DNA from: Chryseobacterium herbae
Lineage (GTDB): Bacteria > Bacteroidota > Bacteroidia > Flavobacteriales > Weeksellaceae
Direction of reading: 5' to 3'
Assembly (NCBI RefSeq): GCF_025154075.1
Contig: NZ_JAOAMU010000002.1
Coordinates: 492,368 to 556,367 of the forward strand
DNA length: 64,000 nt
The notes beneath the pieces were generated by a model, which worked only from the letters and a program-made list of their open reading frames with translations, ran no database searches and was not told the origin of the DNA. This document shows positions 53,076 through 62,904 of the stretch, piece by piece (the stretch's first letter is position 1; each line of letters starts with the position of its first letter). The position numbers were made by a program, and so were the translations under genes.

Positions 53076-53876
53076 ATGAAATTTAAAATATTCACCCTTT
53101 TGCTCCTGGCCATTGCTGTCTCTGCAAAGGCGCAAATCAATATTAAACAAAGCGACTTAAAAGATTTCAGCATTGGAAAAGAGATGGAAAAACATGAACC
53201 CCAGCATATAAGATATAAAGACGGCAAAACATTAGCTCCCGGAAAATATATTGTGGTAATGGATGAAGAAGGCAGCAATTCTGAAGGTTTTAAATCACTA
53301 TTTGAAGTTAATGATCTAGGCGAAATTGATGGTGAAATGAATTTTGAAACACCGGATAAAAATTTTGCTGTCAAGGCCGTATATAAAAAAGATATTCTGA
53401 TCAGAATCGACAAAAAAGTAAACGGAACTCTTATGGAAACCAGCTACTTTGATCAGGGAGTTTTCTATGAAAAACAATTTGAACCCAATGGCGATTTTAA
53501 AAGTGAATCAAGAGCGATAGATGGAACAGTCGTTTATTCAAAAAAAATGAATCTTTCCGGCTGGGATGTTGAGGATGAAATTGAAGGCACACGTACATTT
53601 TATTATGGCAAAACCAATAAAATAGAAAGCCGTACCAGCACTAAGAACCTTGAAAAAGAGGCTACGTTGATGGAAGAGAAATTTGATGAAAAAGGGAAGC
53701 TGATCGGTAAGGAAATCAGATATGGATTAGGTAAAAGTAAGATAATCAAAAAAGATGGGAGCTACGAAGTGATGATAGATACGGATAAAGGATATAAGGT
53801 TTCAGAATATTCCAGCAAAGGAAAGTTGCTGAAAACCTATATAGCCGCCTATCCCACGATGACCGTACAACAATAA
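53076..53876 (+). CDS. Exported protein of unknown function
   Basis: 266 residues with a signal peptide (KFKIFTLLLLAIAVSAKAQ). The mature part is built of short beta-hairpin steps of the antitoxin-component/MORN-like kind, for example GEIDGEMNFETPDKNFAVKA and MEEKFDEKGKLIGKEIRYGL, in which a toxin immunity or cell-surface role has been proposed in other proteins; here nothing beyond the repeat style is visible. No start ambiguity. Confidence 0.6.
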   Translation: MKFKIFTLLLLAIAVSAKAQINIKQSDLKDFSIGKEMEKHEPQHIRYKDGKTLAPGKYIVVMDEEGSNSEGFKSLFEVNDLGEIDGEMNFETPDKNFAVKAVYKKDILIRIDKKVNGTLMETSYFDQGVFYEKQFEPNGDFKSESRAIDGTVVYSKKMNLSGWDVEDEIEGTRTFYYGKTNKIESRTSTKNLEKEATLMEEKFDEKGKLIGKEIRYGLGKSKIIKKDGSYEVMIDTDKGYKVSEYSSKGKLLKTYIAAYPTMTVQQ

Positions 53877-54012
53877 CCTTTAATTAAAGTACGCAATGGT
53901 ATGTAGAACATAGTTGCTATGGCGAAAAATGCTATACTTTAACAAACATTGTAACGTACCCTCGATAAATTTTTGTTCTTTTGCAAAATAGTTTTAATTT
54001 TTAAATAATTGC

Positions 54013-55149
54013 ATGTCGAAGTTCGATGAAATCAGGCCTTTCTATGATAGTGAAGTGAATGAAGCATTACGGGGAATAGCCCGTGATCCCATGATGAAAG
54101 CGCTGATGAGTTTCACCTTTCCTGATGTTGATAAACAGGTTTGGCGTGAACAGTTTAAAAATATTCATACTATAAGTGATTTTCAGCACAATTTTATTGC
54201 TCACACCATTCGTCAGATTCTGGCGAAGAGCTCCGAGGGATTAACGACTTCCGGCTTTGATCAGCTGGATAAAAACACCCCTTATCTTTTCGTTTCCAAC
54301 CACCGGGATATTGTTCTGGATACCTCGCTGCTGAATCTGGTATTGCTGGAAAAAGAGTTTATCATGACCTCTTCCGCAATCGGGGACAATCTTGTTCAAA
54401 AAACGTTTTTACATGTACTGGCCAAACTAAACCGTAACTTCTTAGTTCAGAGAGGTCTGCCAATTCGTGAGCAGCTGAAGAGTTCCCAGATTATGTCTGA
54501 GTATATCGAGCAGCTTCTTCATGTTGAAAATCGATCCGTTTGGATTGCCCAGCGTGAAGGCCGTACCAAAGACGGAAATGATGCTACGCAGCAGGGTGTT
54601 TTGAAAATGCTTGCCATGGCAGCCGGAGATTTGTCATTGACCGATTATTTTAAAACACTGAAGATCGTTCCGATATCCATCTCTTATGAATATGATCCTA
54701 CCGATTCCTTAAAAATGCCCCAACTTCTTGCTAAACACAGAGATGAAGAGTATGTTAAAGGGAAAGATGAGGATTTTATGACTATGCTGAGTGGAGTATT
54801 GGGTCAAAAGAAAAGAATCCATCTACACGCCGGTACTGTACTGGATAAAGAACTGGATGATATTGCAGTGAACTTTGAAAACAAAAATAAGCAGTTGCAG
54901 GCGATTGCCCAGATCATTGACGATTCAATCATACAGAACTATAAGCTTTGGCCGACCAAGTTTATTGCTTATGATCTGCTTCATCAGACCGATACCTACG
55001 CCTCAGAATATACGGAACAGGAAAAGCAATTGTTTGTCCGCAGACTGGATATGCGAATCGATCCTTCTGATGCCGTTTCAAAAGAATTTTTCCTAGCGAT
55101 GTACGCCAATCCTCTGATCAATAAAATGAAATACGGTGAAATTCTTTAA
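54013..55149 (+). CDS. PlsC-like lysophospholipid/glycerol acyltransferase
   Basis: 378 residues. The acyltransferase block is FVSNHRDIVLDTSLLNLVL, with His and Asp separated by five residues rather than the usual four (or using the Asp right after Arg), followed by a second block VWIAQREGRTKDGND in the place of FPEGTRS. Related Bacteroidetes proteins are annotated as 1-acyl-glycerol-3-phosphate acyltransferases. No signal or membrane helix is evident. It could act on phospholipid or on other lipids; there is no link to the operon at 23-41 kb. Confidence 0.7.
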   Translation: MSKFDEIRPFYDSEVNEALRGIARDPMMKALMSFTFPDVDKQVWREQFKNIHTISDFQHNFIAHTIRQILAKSSEGLTTSGFDQLDKNTPYLFVSNHRDIVLDTSLLNLVLLEKEFIMTSSAIGDNLVQKTFLHVLAKLNRNFLVQRGLPIREQLKSSQIMSEYIEQLLHVENRSVWIAQREGRTKDGNDATQQGVLKMLAMAAGDLSLTDYFKTLKIVPISISYEYDPTDSLKMPQLLAKHRDEEYVKGKDEDFMTMLSGVLGQKKRIHLHAGTVLDKELDDIAVNFENKNKQLQAIAQIIDDSIIQNYKLWPTKFIAYDLLHQTDTYASEYTEQEKQLFVRRLDMRIDPSDAVSKEFFLAMYANPLINKMKYGEIL

Positions 55150-55220
55150 TGAAATAGATGGTAGGATTTCTTAGTGTTGAAATCGGTGGGTAAGAACTAT
55201 TTGCTTAATCAACAGTGAAT

Positions 55221-55775
55221 TTATTTCTTAAGTTCATCAATCTTATTTTTAGCTTCATTAAATGCATTTTCTATAATATCACCATTATCAATAAACAATG
55301 TATTGTCAGAACCATACTTTTCTAATTTAATGTACCAACTCGCTTTTCCTTTACTCACGAAATATCCGACTTGAAATCCATCTACAGTGACGAATTTATT
55401 CTCCATATAATCTGGATTAGCAGTAATATCATTAGTGACATTTTCTTTTAAGACTTTTATAGCTTTTAAGACTTCAATCAAATCAGTATATTCTATTGAT
55501 GCAGTTGTATTACTGTATTTCCCTTCTTTTACAAGTTGATAAAAATAACCATTTAAAGCCCCATTTGATATTTTTCTTATTCTAGTTTCTGTTGCATCAT
55601 AGGATGTTTTTAGATTGGGTAATTTTGTATCTACAAATTTTGTAATGCTTCCGGTTTTTGATGCGAAAACATCCATTTTAGTTTTTGCAGTTTCGGCTTC
55701 TTTTTTTACCTCCTGACCATATGATGTGATTGTAATAAAAGCGATTGCTGATATTGAAAATATTTTTTTTAGCAT
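55221..55775 (-). CDS. Exported protein of unknown function
   Basis: 184 residues with a signal peptide (LKKIFSISAIAFITITSYGQ). The mature protein is charged and mostly helical in its first half (EVKKEAETAKTKMDVFASKT) with a beta-rich second half (FVTVDGFQVGYFVSKGKASW). It is divergent from the TonB-receptor operon. No family recognised. Confidence 0.55.
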   Translation of the reverse strand: MLKKIFSISAIAFITITSYGQEVKKEAETAKTKMDVFASKTGSITKFVDTKLPNLKTSYDATETRIRKISNGALNGYFYQLVKEGKYSNTTASIEYTDLIEVLKAIKVLKENVTNDITANPDYMENKFVTVDGFQVGYFVSKGKASWYIKLEKYGSDNTLFIDNGDIIENAFNEAKNKIDELKK

Positions 55776-55914
55776 TTAGCACTGTTTTAATGTTGGATGC
55801 AAATTTGTCAATTTAATTTTTATTTTTATTGTGGAAATCCGTAACTGATTTAAAAAAAGCTTTGTTCACTTAAATAATTCACTTTTTAAAAACAAGTAAA
55901 ATGATTTATATCAA

Positions 55915-55937
55915 TTATTTTAAATTATTCTAAATAA
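55915..55937. promoter_or_regulatory. Fur-like palindrome upstream of iron-type operon
   Basis: Two 11-base arms around one T: TTATTTTAAAT and ATTCTAAATAA, matching at 9 of 11 positions when one is inverted. AT-rich palindromes of the form TTATTTAGAAT-n-ATTCTAAATAA are the style of iron-regulator sites in flavobacteria as I remember them. It lies 27 bases before the -7 box. Confidence 0.4.
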
Positions 55938-55963
55938 AATTAGTAAAGCTGTTTTGAGGCTCC

Positions 55964-55971
55964 TAACTTTG
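55964..55971 (+). promoter_or_regulatory. -7 promoter box (TAACTTTG)
   Basis: TAACTTTG fits the consensus 19 bases before the ATG at 55990 and would give a short leader. Confidence 0.45.
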
Positions 55972-55989
55972 CCGGAAGAATAATGCTTG

Positions 55990-58785
55990 ATGTTAAATAA
56001 TGTTTCAAAATTTTCTTTTAAATTCCAATTTTTTAGTTTTATTTTCTTCGTTCTTACGTTTTCTACGTTCAGATCACAGGACAGAAGTGTAACCATTACT
56101 TTTGAGGTTAAAGACCATAATTTCGGATCTGCTCAAGGTTCGGAAATACAAATGAAGTCAGATGAAAATCAATATAAAATTTTCACAAACGATAAAGGGA
56201 TAGCCGTACTTCAAGCGGTTCCGGGCAGTTATAAAGTGGAAATCCGAAAGAATTACAATCTTGGATATTCCAATACAATAACGGTTACTAAAGCGGAAAC
56301 TTTTACCGTTTATCTCACCGAAAAGATCAACAGTATCGAAGAAGTGGTGATTACCGCCAAAGAGGGAAAAGGTCTGACCTCATCATCAGTTATTGGTCAG
56401 CGGGCAATGCAGCACCTTCAGCCTTCGAGTTTTACAGATCTTTTAGAATTGCTTCCCGGTGGAAGATCCGGGGATCCGGTTTTGAACCAGGTCAATAAAA
56501 TTCATCTTCGGGAAACGGGAAATCCGGGAAGTGATTACAATACCTCATCCATGGGAACGACGTTTTTGGTGGATGGCGCCCCACTGAATTCAGGAGCCAA
56601 CCTTCAGTACAGCTATGATTTTTTAGATAAAAACAACAACGCACTGAAAAGAAGGCTGAATATCACAAGCGGTGTGGATATGCGGAGTATTTCTACAGAT
56701 CAGATTGAAAGTGTGGAAATACTGCGGGGAATTCCTTCTGTAGTCTATGGAAACCTGACTTCGGGAATTGTAAAGATCACGAATAAATCAGGGTACTCAA
56801 AGTGGAAAGCCAGATTTAAAGCGGATGGCTACAGCAAACTTTTCGCCGTAAGCAAAGGTTTTGAAAACAAAGAAGGCGACCTGAAAATCAATACCGGTCT
56901 GGATTATCTGGATGCGAAATCTGACCCGAGGGACAGACTCGAAAACTATAAAAGAATAACAGCGAATCTGGCGGTGTCCAAAGACAAAAAATACGATAAA
57001 GGAACTTTCAGATGGCAGTCTCACATGAGTTACACCGGTTCTCTCGACGGTTCAAAACCTGATCCGGATGTAGACTTGTCCGAGCTGAATTCTTATGAAG
57101 TGAATAATCATATGTTCAGTTTGTCTAATTTGATCAGTTACACGAAAACGGATCCTTCATTTTACCGGTCCACAGAAGTTCAGGCGACAGTGAATCAAAG
57201 GTTTGACAAAATAAAGCAGACCAAATTTATCCAGCTTGAAAATGCAACGGCTTTTCCTTTATCCAGAACGGAAGGGGAATATGACGGCTATTATCCGCAA
57301 GCTCAATATATTTCGGATTATCAGGTAGACGGAAAACCTCTTGATGTATTCGTGAAGATGGTAAACAATTTCCAGCTTGATTATCAATGGCTTAAAAATG
57401 AATTCAATGCAGGCTTCGACTGGCAGCTGAGCAAAAACTGGGGTGGAGGACAAGAGTTCGACATATACAGACCCATTGATCCAAAATCTACGTTCAGACC
57501 GCGTGCGTACCGCGATTTCCCGGCTTACAGTACGGCAGCCTTATTCCTGGAATCCATCAGTACGGTAGATCTGGGTAAAAATAAGCTGACCGTGGCATTG
57601 GGTGTGAGAGGAAATTCAATGCAGAATCTTCCTTCCAACTTTACAATGCACGGAAAAGTCTATGCCGATCCGAGAGCGAATCTTCAGTGGGAATTTCCTT
57701 CATTTCAGATGGTCAATAAAAAAGCGCAGATCGCTCTAACGCTGGGTTATGGAAAACAAAGTCTCTTTCCGGATCTGAACCTTTTGTATCCGGAATTGGT
57801 TTACAAAGATGTTCAGCAACTGAATTATTTCCACAACAACCCGAATTACAGAAAGGTGAACTATAAAACCATGATCTATAATCCCCAGAACCCTGAAATA
57901 GAGCCTGCCGTGAATGAAAAGTTCGAAGCAAGGATGGATTTCAGCCTGGGACTGCACCAGCTGTCGGTGACGGTTTTTAAAGAAAATATGGACAATGCTT
58001 TCCGTTCTATGAACCAGTATACGGGATATCAGTACAAAAAATATGATACTTCAGGTCTTAATCATAATGGAATGATTGCACCGCCGGATGTGAATGCGCT
58101 TCCTTATCAGACGATCAATGAAAATTTCCTCTATACCACCCAACGAAACGGAAGCAGAATTGATAAAGAAGGGATAGAATTTCAGTATTCCTCTAACCGT
58201 ATTCCGGTGATCAATACCCGCTTTACCTTGAATGGAGCTTGGTTCCGCACAAAATACGGAAACAGTATGCCGGTATACAGAAGTAGAGATTTAACCATCA
58301 ACGGAAGACCTTATCCCTACCTCGGACTGTACGAAGGCATGGAACCGAATTCCGCCAATGAAGTCATGAATACCAATCTTATGCTGGATACTTACGTTCC
58401 CAAACTGGACCTTGTATTTTCATCCTCTTTTCAGTTCTCCTGGTATTCGATGAGGAAACTGTCTCCTATGAACGGCGTTCCAAGCCATTATGTAGATCAG
58501 AACGGAAATATTTTCCCATTCAATCCGGAAGCAGTTCAGGGAACCATTCTTGAAAGTTTAATTATTGCTCAGAATAACGACCTGTACAATACAGCGAGGA
58601 GACCAATGGAAATGAATCTTAATCTGAAAGTCACCAAAAGCTTCAGGAATAAAGCCATTGTGGTTTCCATGTTTGCGAGCAGGCTTTTCAGTTATTATGC
58701 GCCTTATTCGGTGAATGGAGTAACCATCAACAGGAAAGGAGCTCAGGATCCCTACTTCGGAATGGAGATCAATTTCAATTTATAA
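55990..58785 (+). CDS. TonB-dependent receptor
   Basis: 931 residues. The hydrophobic N-terminus (FQFFSFIFFVLTFSTF, then RSQ) is a signal peptide. It is followed by a carboxypeptidase-regulatory-like domain (GIAVLQAVPGSYKVEIRKNY), a plug domain (SIEEVVITAKEGKGLTSSSV ... SIEIL-type VEILRGIPSVVYGNLTSGIV) and a large beta-barrel ending DPYFGMEINFNL with terminal aromatic/hydrophobic strand. The next three genes are spaced 21, 1 and 13 bases, so this is the first gene of an uptake operon. The ligand is probably an iron chelate or haem in view of the operator and the peroxidase gene, but the sequence does not prove it. Confidence 0.85.
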   Translation: MLNNVSKFSFKFQFFSFIFFVLTFSTFRSQDRSVTITFEVKDHNFGSAQGSEIQMKSDENQYKIFTNDKGIAVLQAVPGSYKVEIRKNYNLGYSNTITVTKAETFTVYLTEKINSIEEVVITAKEGKGLTSSSVIGQRAMQHLQPSSFTDLLELLPGGRSGDPVLNQVNKIHLRETGNPGSDYNTSSMGTTFLVDGAPLNSGANLQYSYDFLDKNNNALKRRLNITSGVDMRSISTDQIESVEILRGIPSVVYGNLTSGIVKITNKSGYSKWKARFKADGYSKLFAVSKGFENKEGDLKINTGLDYLDAKSDPRDRLENYKRITANLAVSKDKKYDKGTFRWQSHMSYTGSLDGSKPDPDVDLSELNSYEVNNHMFSLSNLISYTKTDPSFYRSTEVQATVNQRFDKIKQTKFIQLENATAFPLSRTEGEYDGYYPQAQYISDYQVDGKPLDVFVKMVNNFQLDYQWLKNEFNAGFDWQLSKNWGGGQEFDIYRPIDPKSTFRPRAYRDFPAYSTAALFLESISTVDLGKNKLTVALGVRGNSMQNLPSNFTMHGKVYADPRANLQWEFPSFQMVNKKAQIALTLGYGKQSLFPDLNLLYPELVYKDVQQLNYFHNNPNYRKVNYKTMIYNPQNPEIEPAVNEKFEARMDFSLGLHQLSVTVFKENMDNAFRSMNQYTGYQYKKYDTSGLNHNGMIAPPDVNALPYQTINENFLYTTQRNGSRIDKEGIEFQYSSNRIPVINTRFTLNGAWFRTKYGNSMPVYRSRDLTINGRPYPYLGLYEGMEPNSANEVMNTNLMLDTYVPKLDLVFSSSFQFSWYSMRKLSPMNGVPSHYVDQNGNIFPFNPEAVQGTILESLIIAQNNDLYNTARRPMEMNLNLKVTKSFRNKAIVVSMFASRLFSYYAPYSVNGVTINRKGAQDPYFGMEINFNL

Positions 58786-58806
58786 ACAAATTCAATTCAA
58801 TACACT

Positions 58807-60021
58807 ATGTTAAAACAATTATTACGAACACTGATCGTATTATGTGCTTTGGTCAGTTTTACGGCCTGTTCTTCAGATTCAGATTCGCCGGAATCACAGA
58901 CTTCATTAAAATTGGAACTTAAAGTAGTTCCCACGGATATTCAGGTGAAAGAATACAAACATATTACGGTAACTTTCAAAGAACTGAACACCGGATTTAC
59001 CACGACTCAGGAACTTAAAAACAATAATACTTTACAGGTGGTTCTTCCTTCCGGAACCTATCACATGATGGCAGAAGGGACTATCGCTTACACTAATAAC
59101 ACTGAACTTACAGAAGCCAAAGTGAGCGGAGTACAGACAGGTGTTGTCATCAATGGAAGCGAGGTAAGCAAAACAATCGAACTGGCTTTAAAATCAGGAA
59201 GCAGTGATCTTATTCTGGAGGAAGTATTTTTCACAGGAACCAAGACACCGCAAGGTGCGATGTACTTCGGGGACCAATATTTTAAAATCACCAACAATAC
59301 AGACCAGACTTTATATGCGGATGGAATGCTGTTGATCCAGTCAGCTTTTATGACAAATGAAAAGCAGGATTACACCCCAAATATCATGGCAGGTACTTTG
59401 TCTGCCGGAGCGATCATTAGAATTCCGGGAACAGGAAATACGTATCCGGTAAAGGCTGGTGAATCTATTATCATTGCAGAAGATGCTATCAATCACAAGG
59501 AATTTAATAGTTTATCCATCAATCTTATCAACGCCAATTTCCAGATTTTTAAAGAAGATTCAGATGACATCGACAATCCGGCCGTTCCGAAAATGGTGAA
59601 CGTCTTTGAAAAAATGGTAATTCATACCCAGGGATATTACGCTTATGCTTTGGCCCGTATGCCTCAGGGGATGACGAGTGATGCCTTGATTGCGCAAAAT
59701 TCATACAAGTACCAATATACCCTGACGTTTGGAGGAGAAGCCTATCCGATGGACGGAACCGCGGTTAAAATTCCGAATGAATGGATCACGGATGCAGTCA
59801 ACTTAAGTGTACAGGATTCTTTCCAGTGGCTGGTGACTTCGCCGTCATTGGATATGGGATGGACTTCGGTAAGTGCATTTGATGGAGACAAAAACCGTTT
59901 TGGAAAATCGGTCCGCAGAAAAGTGATCGGAAAAAATGTGGAAGGCAAAAACCTTTTTAAAGACACGAACAATTCCACAGCAGATTTTGAACATGGAGTA
60001 AAACCTTCATTATTTAACTAA
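58807..60021 (+). CDS. DUF4876-type lipoprotein
   Basis: 404 residues. The N-terminus LRTLIVLCALVSFTACSSDS has a lipobox FTAC. After a beta-rich first domain (LKLELKVVPTDIQVKEYKHI), the second domain begins SSDLILEEVFFTGTKTPQGA then MYFGDQYFKITNNTDQTLYA, the mark of DUF4876 proteins that accompany TonB receptors in Bacteroidetes. It is probably the surface-exposed partner of the preceding receptor. Stop and next ATG are one base apart. Confidence 0.8.
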   Translation: MLKQLLRTLIVLCALVSFTACSSDSDSPESQTSLKLELKVVPTDIQVKEYKHITVTFKELNTGFTTTQELKNNNTLQVVLPSGTYHMMAEGTIAYTNNTELTEAKVSGVQTGVVINGSEVSKTIELALKSGSSDLILEEVFFTGTKTPQGAMYFGDQYFKITNNTDQTLYADGMLLIQSAFMTNEKQDYTPNIMAGTLSAGAIIRIPGTGNTYPVKAGESIIIAEDAINHKEFNSLSINLINANFQIFKEDSDDIDNPAVPKMVNVFEKMVIHTQGYYAYALARMPQGMTSDALIAQNSYKYQYTLTFGGEAYPMDGTAVKIPNEWITDAVNLSVQDSFQWLVTSPSLDMGWTSVSAFDGDKNRFGKSVRRKVIGKNVEGKNLFKDTNNSTADFEHGVKPSLFN

Positions 60022-60022
60022 A

Positions 60023-61537
60023 ATGAAAAATTTTCGTTCCCTATTATCGCTGTCTGCATTGTTGTTTTGCGTTAAATTTCAGGCTCAGGTGAATGATTCC
60101 ATCATGGGGAAAGTTCGTGAGGAGTACAGTTATGAAAGACTATTGAAAGAAAATCTCAATACCAATCCTGCCAATAAGTTGGGCGCAAGAAAGTACAGTG
60201 TCACGACCTTCAGGCTGCTGACAGAAAACACAGATACACCCAATGAAATTCAGCAGAAAGGCAAAGGAAAAAATCTGTGGGGCGCTGAAGCCTATTCCTT
60301 ACAAAATCTGGATCCGAAAACAACGGTTTGGGGCAGCGCTTCCTATACCAAAGGAAAAACCAAACAGATGGTATGGAACGAAAATGCTGATTATGACCTG
60401 ATTTATCCTTATGTAGCCGCCGACAGTGTGGGAGGAGATATGAAGTTTGAAAACTATAGCTTTTCAGGAGGTTATTCAAAAGCAATTAATTCTTATACAA
60501 TCGGGATTACCGGGAGTTACAGAGCCAATTTAAGCTACAGGGATATAGATCCGCGACCGAAAAATACATCGGCCAACTTTTCTTTAGCACTGGGAGCCAA
60601 TAAACTGGTCTCGGATAAATTTAAAGTTGGAGCCTATCTGGAAGGAGAGAAATACACCCAGAAACATTATTTAAGCTTTGTCAGTAACCAGGGATTTCCT
60701 ATGATCTACAATATGAATGGATTGGGGAATTACAACGAGCTGCTTTCCGGGAAACTTCGCCAGGCCTATTATGAAGGCTGGTCTTACGGGGGAGGTTTAC
60801 AGGTTTTCGAAGCCAGCACTAGAAACTGGTATCTTAATCTGGGATTTAAAAAATTCAATATGGATAAATTCCTGACCGAATATACAGATCTCAATGCCTC
60901 AAAAATTGATGAACAGCGGTTGAATGTATCCCTCGGAAAATTTTTTAATACCGGAAAAATCCTTTGGGGAATTTCAGCAGACGGAAGCAGCACGGAAAGA
61001 AAAGGTACGGAAAACCTCTTCCTGAATGAAAATTCCAGAAATTATATCCGGATCGGAACTGTAGAAAGATACAATCATAAAATCAATAATGTCATTCTTA
61101 AAGGGCTTCTGCAGATTGAAAATACGGAAGTAAAATCTTCACTGGTCCCTTTCTTCGGTTGGGTTCAGGAAAAAGAAAAATACAGCAATTCGCTGTCTGT
61201 TGTTGAGCTGAATAGAGTGATCTACGGTGCCGATTATCAGTGGCTGAAAACTTTTACCAGTGATTTGGCTCTTTCGGCTTCTCTGGGAGTTTCCGTGACG
61301 GATGTGTACAAGAAAAGTGGAATTTTCAACAATTCAGGAAAACCTTCCATTAACCAGATGTTGCAGGAAAATTATGCTTTTCAGTCATCGGATGTCTGGC
61401 AGGCAAAACTGGATGCAAATTTTCATTTCACGCTTCCTGTGGTTAAGAATGCATTCGCAGGAGGAAAAGTCATATACAGCCATTTTCAGAACGGGAGCAA
61501 TATCTATTTTGCTGCCACGATAGGAACTATTTTTTAA
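60023..61537 (+). CDS. Outer-membrane beta-barrel protein of a TonB uptake operon
   Basis: 504 residues with a signal peptide (LLSLSALLFCVKFQAQ). The rest is a continuous run of amphipathic beta strands (for example YSKAINSYTIGITGSYRANL, FKVGAYLEGEKYTQKHYLSF) ending FAATIGTIF, a typical outer-membrane C-terminus. It resembles the DUF6850 family that follows DUF4876 genes. It is one base downstream of the lipoprotein gene and 13 before the peroxidase gene. Confidence 0.7.
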   Translation: MKNFRSLLSLSALLFCVKFQAQVNDSIMGKVREEYSYERLLKENLNTNPANKLGARKYSVTTFRLLTENTDTPNEIQQKGKGKNLWGAEAYSLQNLDPKTTVWGSASYTKGKTKQMVWNENADYDLIYPYVAADSVGGDMKFENYSFSGGYSKAINSYTIGITGSYRANLSYRDIDPRPKNTSANFSLALGANKLVSDKFKVGAYLEGEKYTQKHYLSFVSNQGFPMIYNMNGLGNYNELLSGKLRQAYYEGWSYGGGLQVFEASTRNWYLNLGFKKFNMDKFLTEYTDLNASKIDEQRLNVSLGKFFNTGKILWGISADGSSTERKGTENLFLNENSRNYIRIGTVERYNHKINNVILKGLLQIENTEVKSSLVPFFGWVQEKEKYSNSLSVVELNRVIYGADYQWLKTFTSDLALSASLGVSVTDVYKKSGIFNNSGKPSINQMLQENYAFQSSDVWQAKLDANFHFTLPVVKNAFAGGKVIYSHFQNGSNIYFAATIGTIF

Positions 61538-61550
61538 AAACAGAAAGATC

Positions 61551-62687
61551 ATGAAGTTGTCAGGATTTAAAGTTATTTTGCTGATAGGAGCCATTGTTTT
61601 CCTTTTTATGCAGAACACCATGCAGCAATACAAAGTAGATTATGGAGAAGTCATAGAACAGTACAAAAAGCCGTTGAAAAACTGGCCTGCACCTTCTATA
61701 GATGCAGGTGTCAACTGGAAGGAATTTGAAGCGATAGAGTGGGATTCCAATTATTACGATACGCAGGAACTTCCCGAAGTCATGCTTGGAAAGAAACTGT
61801 TTTTCGATCCTAAACTGTCGGCATCCAGCCAGATTTCATGCAGTAGCTGTCACAATCCCGAAATGGGTTGGGCAGACCGCCAGGAGGTCGCATTGGGGCA
61901 TGATCATTTACAGGGAAAACGAAATACGCAATCGCTGTTTAATATTGCAGACAGAACCTCTTATTTTTGGGACGGAAGAGCCAAAACACTGGAAGAACAG
62001 CTGGTAGGACCTATTTCCGCACACAATGAAATGAATATGAAGCCGGAAAAACTAGCCGGAAAATTGTCTAAACTCACGGAATACAGACAGCTTTTTAAAG
62101 ACGTTTATCACACCGATAAAATTACTTTCGATAAAATAGCCAAAGCTTTAGCCGTATTTCAGAAAACTATCAGAAGCCAGCCGAGCAGACTGGATAAATT
62201 CATAAAAGGAGACCATAAAGCATTAAGTGACAAGGAAATTTACGGGATGCATTTATTCCGAACCAAAGCAAGATGCATGAACTGTCACAACGGGAAAAAT
62301 CTTACGGATGAGTCATTCCACAATATCGGTCTTACCTATTACAAAAGAGAATATGAAGACCTGGGTCTGTACCATATTACCCAAAAAGCGGAGGATGTAG
62401 GGAAATTCAAGACGCCTTCCTTAAGAGATCTGGATTATACGGCTCCATGGATGCACAATGGACTGATGGACGATCTGTACGGCGTGGTGAGCCTTTACAA
62501 CAGCGGAATGCAGATGATAAATCCAAGTCCGGAAGAAAAGAAAGCAGACCCCAATTTTCCGATCACAGACCATTTGATGAAGCCATTAAAACTCAATGAG
62601 CAGGAAGTGGATGCCGTCGTAGCCTTTCTGAAAAGCATCTCAGGAAGTTATTATAAAATGCCACGTCCGGAAATTCCGAGGAAATAG
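61551..62687 (+). CDS. Di-haem cytochrome c peroxidase (CcpA/MauG-type)
   Basis: 378 residues. An N-terminal hydrophobic anchor (FKVILLIGAIVFLFMQ) precedes two haem c sites, SCSSCHNPEMGWADR and RCMNCHNGKNLTDES. Other family blocks are NTQSLFNIADRTSYFWDGRA and KFKTPSLRDLDYTAPWMHNG. Such periplasmic enzymes reduce H2O2 or, as MauG-like proteins, oxidise other substrates. Last gene of the TonB/DUF4876 operon; a terminator follows. In this setting it may oxidise or release the imported chelate, which is inference. Confidence 0.9.
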   Translation: MKLSGFKVILLIGAIVFLFMQNTMQQYKVDYGEVIEQYKKPLKNWPAPSIDAGVNWKEFEAIEWDSNYYDTQELPEVMLGKKLFFDPKLSASSQISCSSCHNPEMGWADRQEVALGHDHLQGKRNTQSLFNIADRTSYFWDGRAKTLEEQLVGPISAHNEMNMKPEKLAGKLSKLTEYRQLFKDVYHTDKITFDKIAKALAVFQKTIRSQPSRLDKFIKGDHKALSDKEIYGMHLFRTKARCMNCHNGKNLTDESFHNIGLTYYKREYEDLGLYHITQKAEDVGKFKTPSLRDLDYTAPWMHNGLMDDLYGVVSLYNSGMQMINPSPEEKKADPNFPITDHLMKPLKLNEQEVDAVVAFLKSISGSYYKMPRPEIPRK

Positions 62688-62731
62688 AATTTCAAGAAAG
62701 ATATTTTTATTTGTTTAAATGATTAACCACC

Positions 62732-62765
62732 AACCTTATAGACTTCCAAAACCTATAAGGTTTTA
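62732..62765 (+). terminator. Intrinsic terminator of the uptake operon
   Basis: A perfect ten-base stem AACCTTATAG / CTATAAGGTT with an 11-base loop is followed by TTATT. Confidence 0.65.
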
Positions 62766-62890
62766 TTATAATTATCATCAATCAATTCTCATTCATCAAT
62801 AATAAAAATGCTGATCATTTATTTACTGTTCGATCTTTGTCCAAAAGAACATACTCCTCTTTATATTCTGATCCTCAAAATTTTAATGCG

Positions 62891-62898
62891 TAACTTTG
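62891..62898 (+). promoter_or_regulatory. -7 promoter box (TAACTTTG) very close to start
   Basis: TAACTTTG ends six bases before the ATG at 62905. If used, transcription begins at or near the start codon, giving a leaderless or nearly leaderless message. An in-frame TTG at 62896 lies inside the box and is rejected as a start. Confidence 0.35.
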
Positions 62899-62904
62899 AG
62901 TGAA

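Noticed and set aside
62896..62904. TTG start of the second AraC gene
   Set aside because: It lies inside the TAACTTTG box; the ATG at 62905 fits the family's N-terminus.
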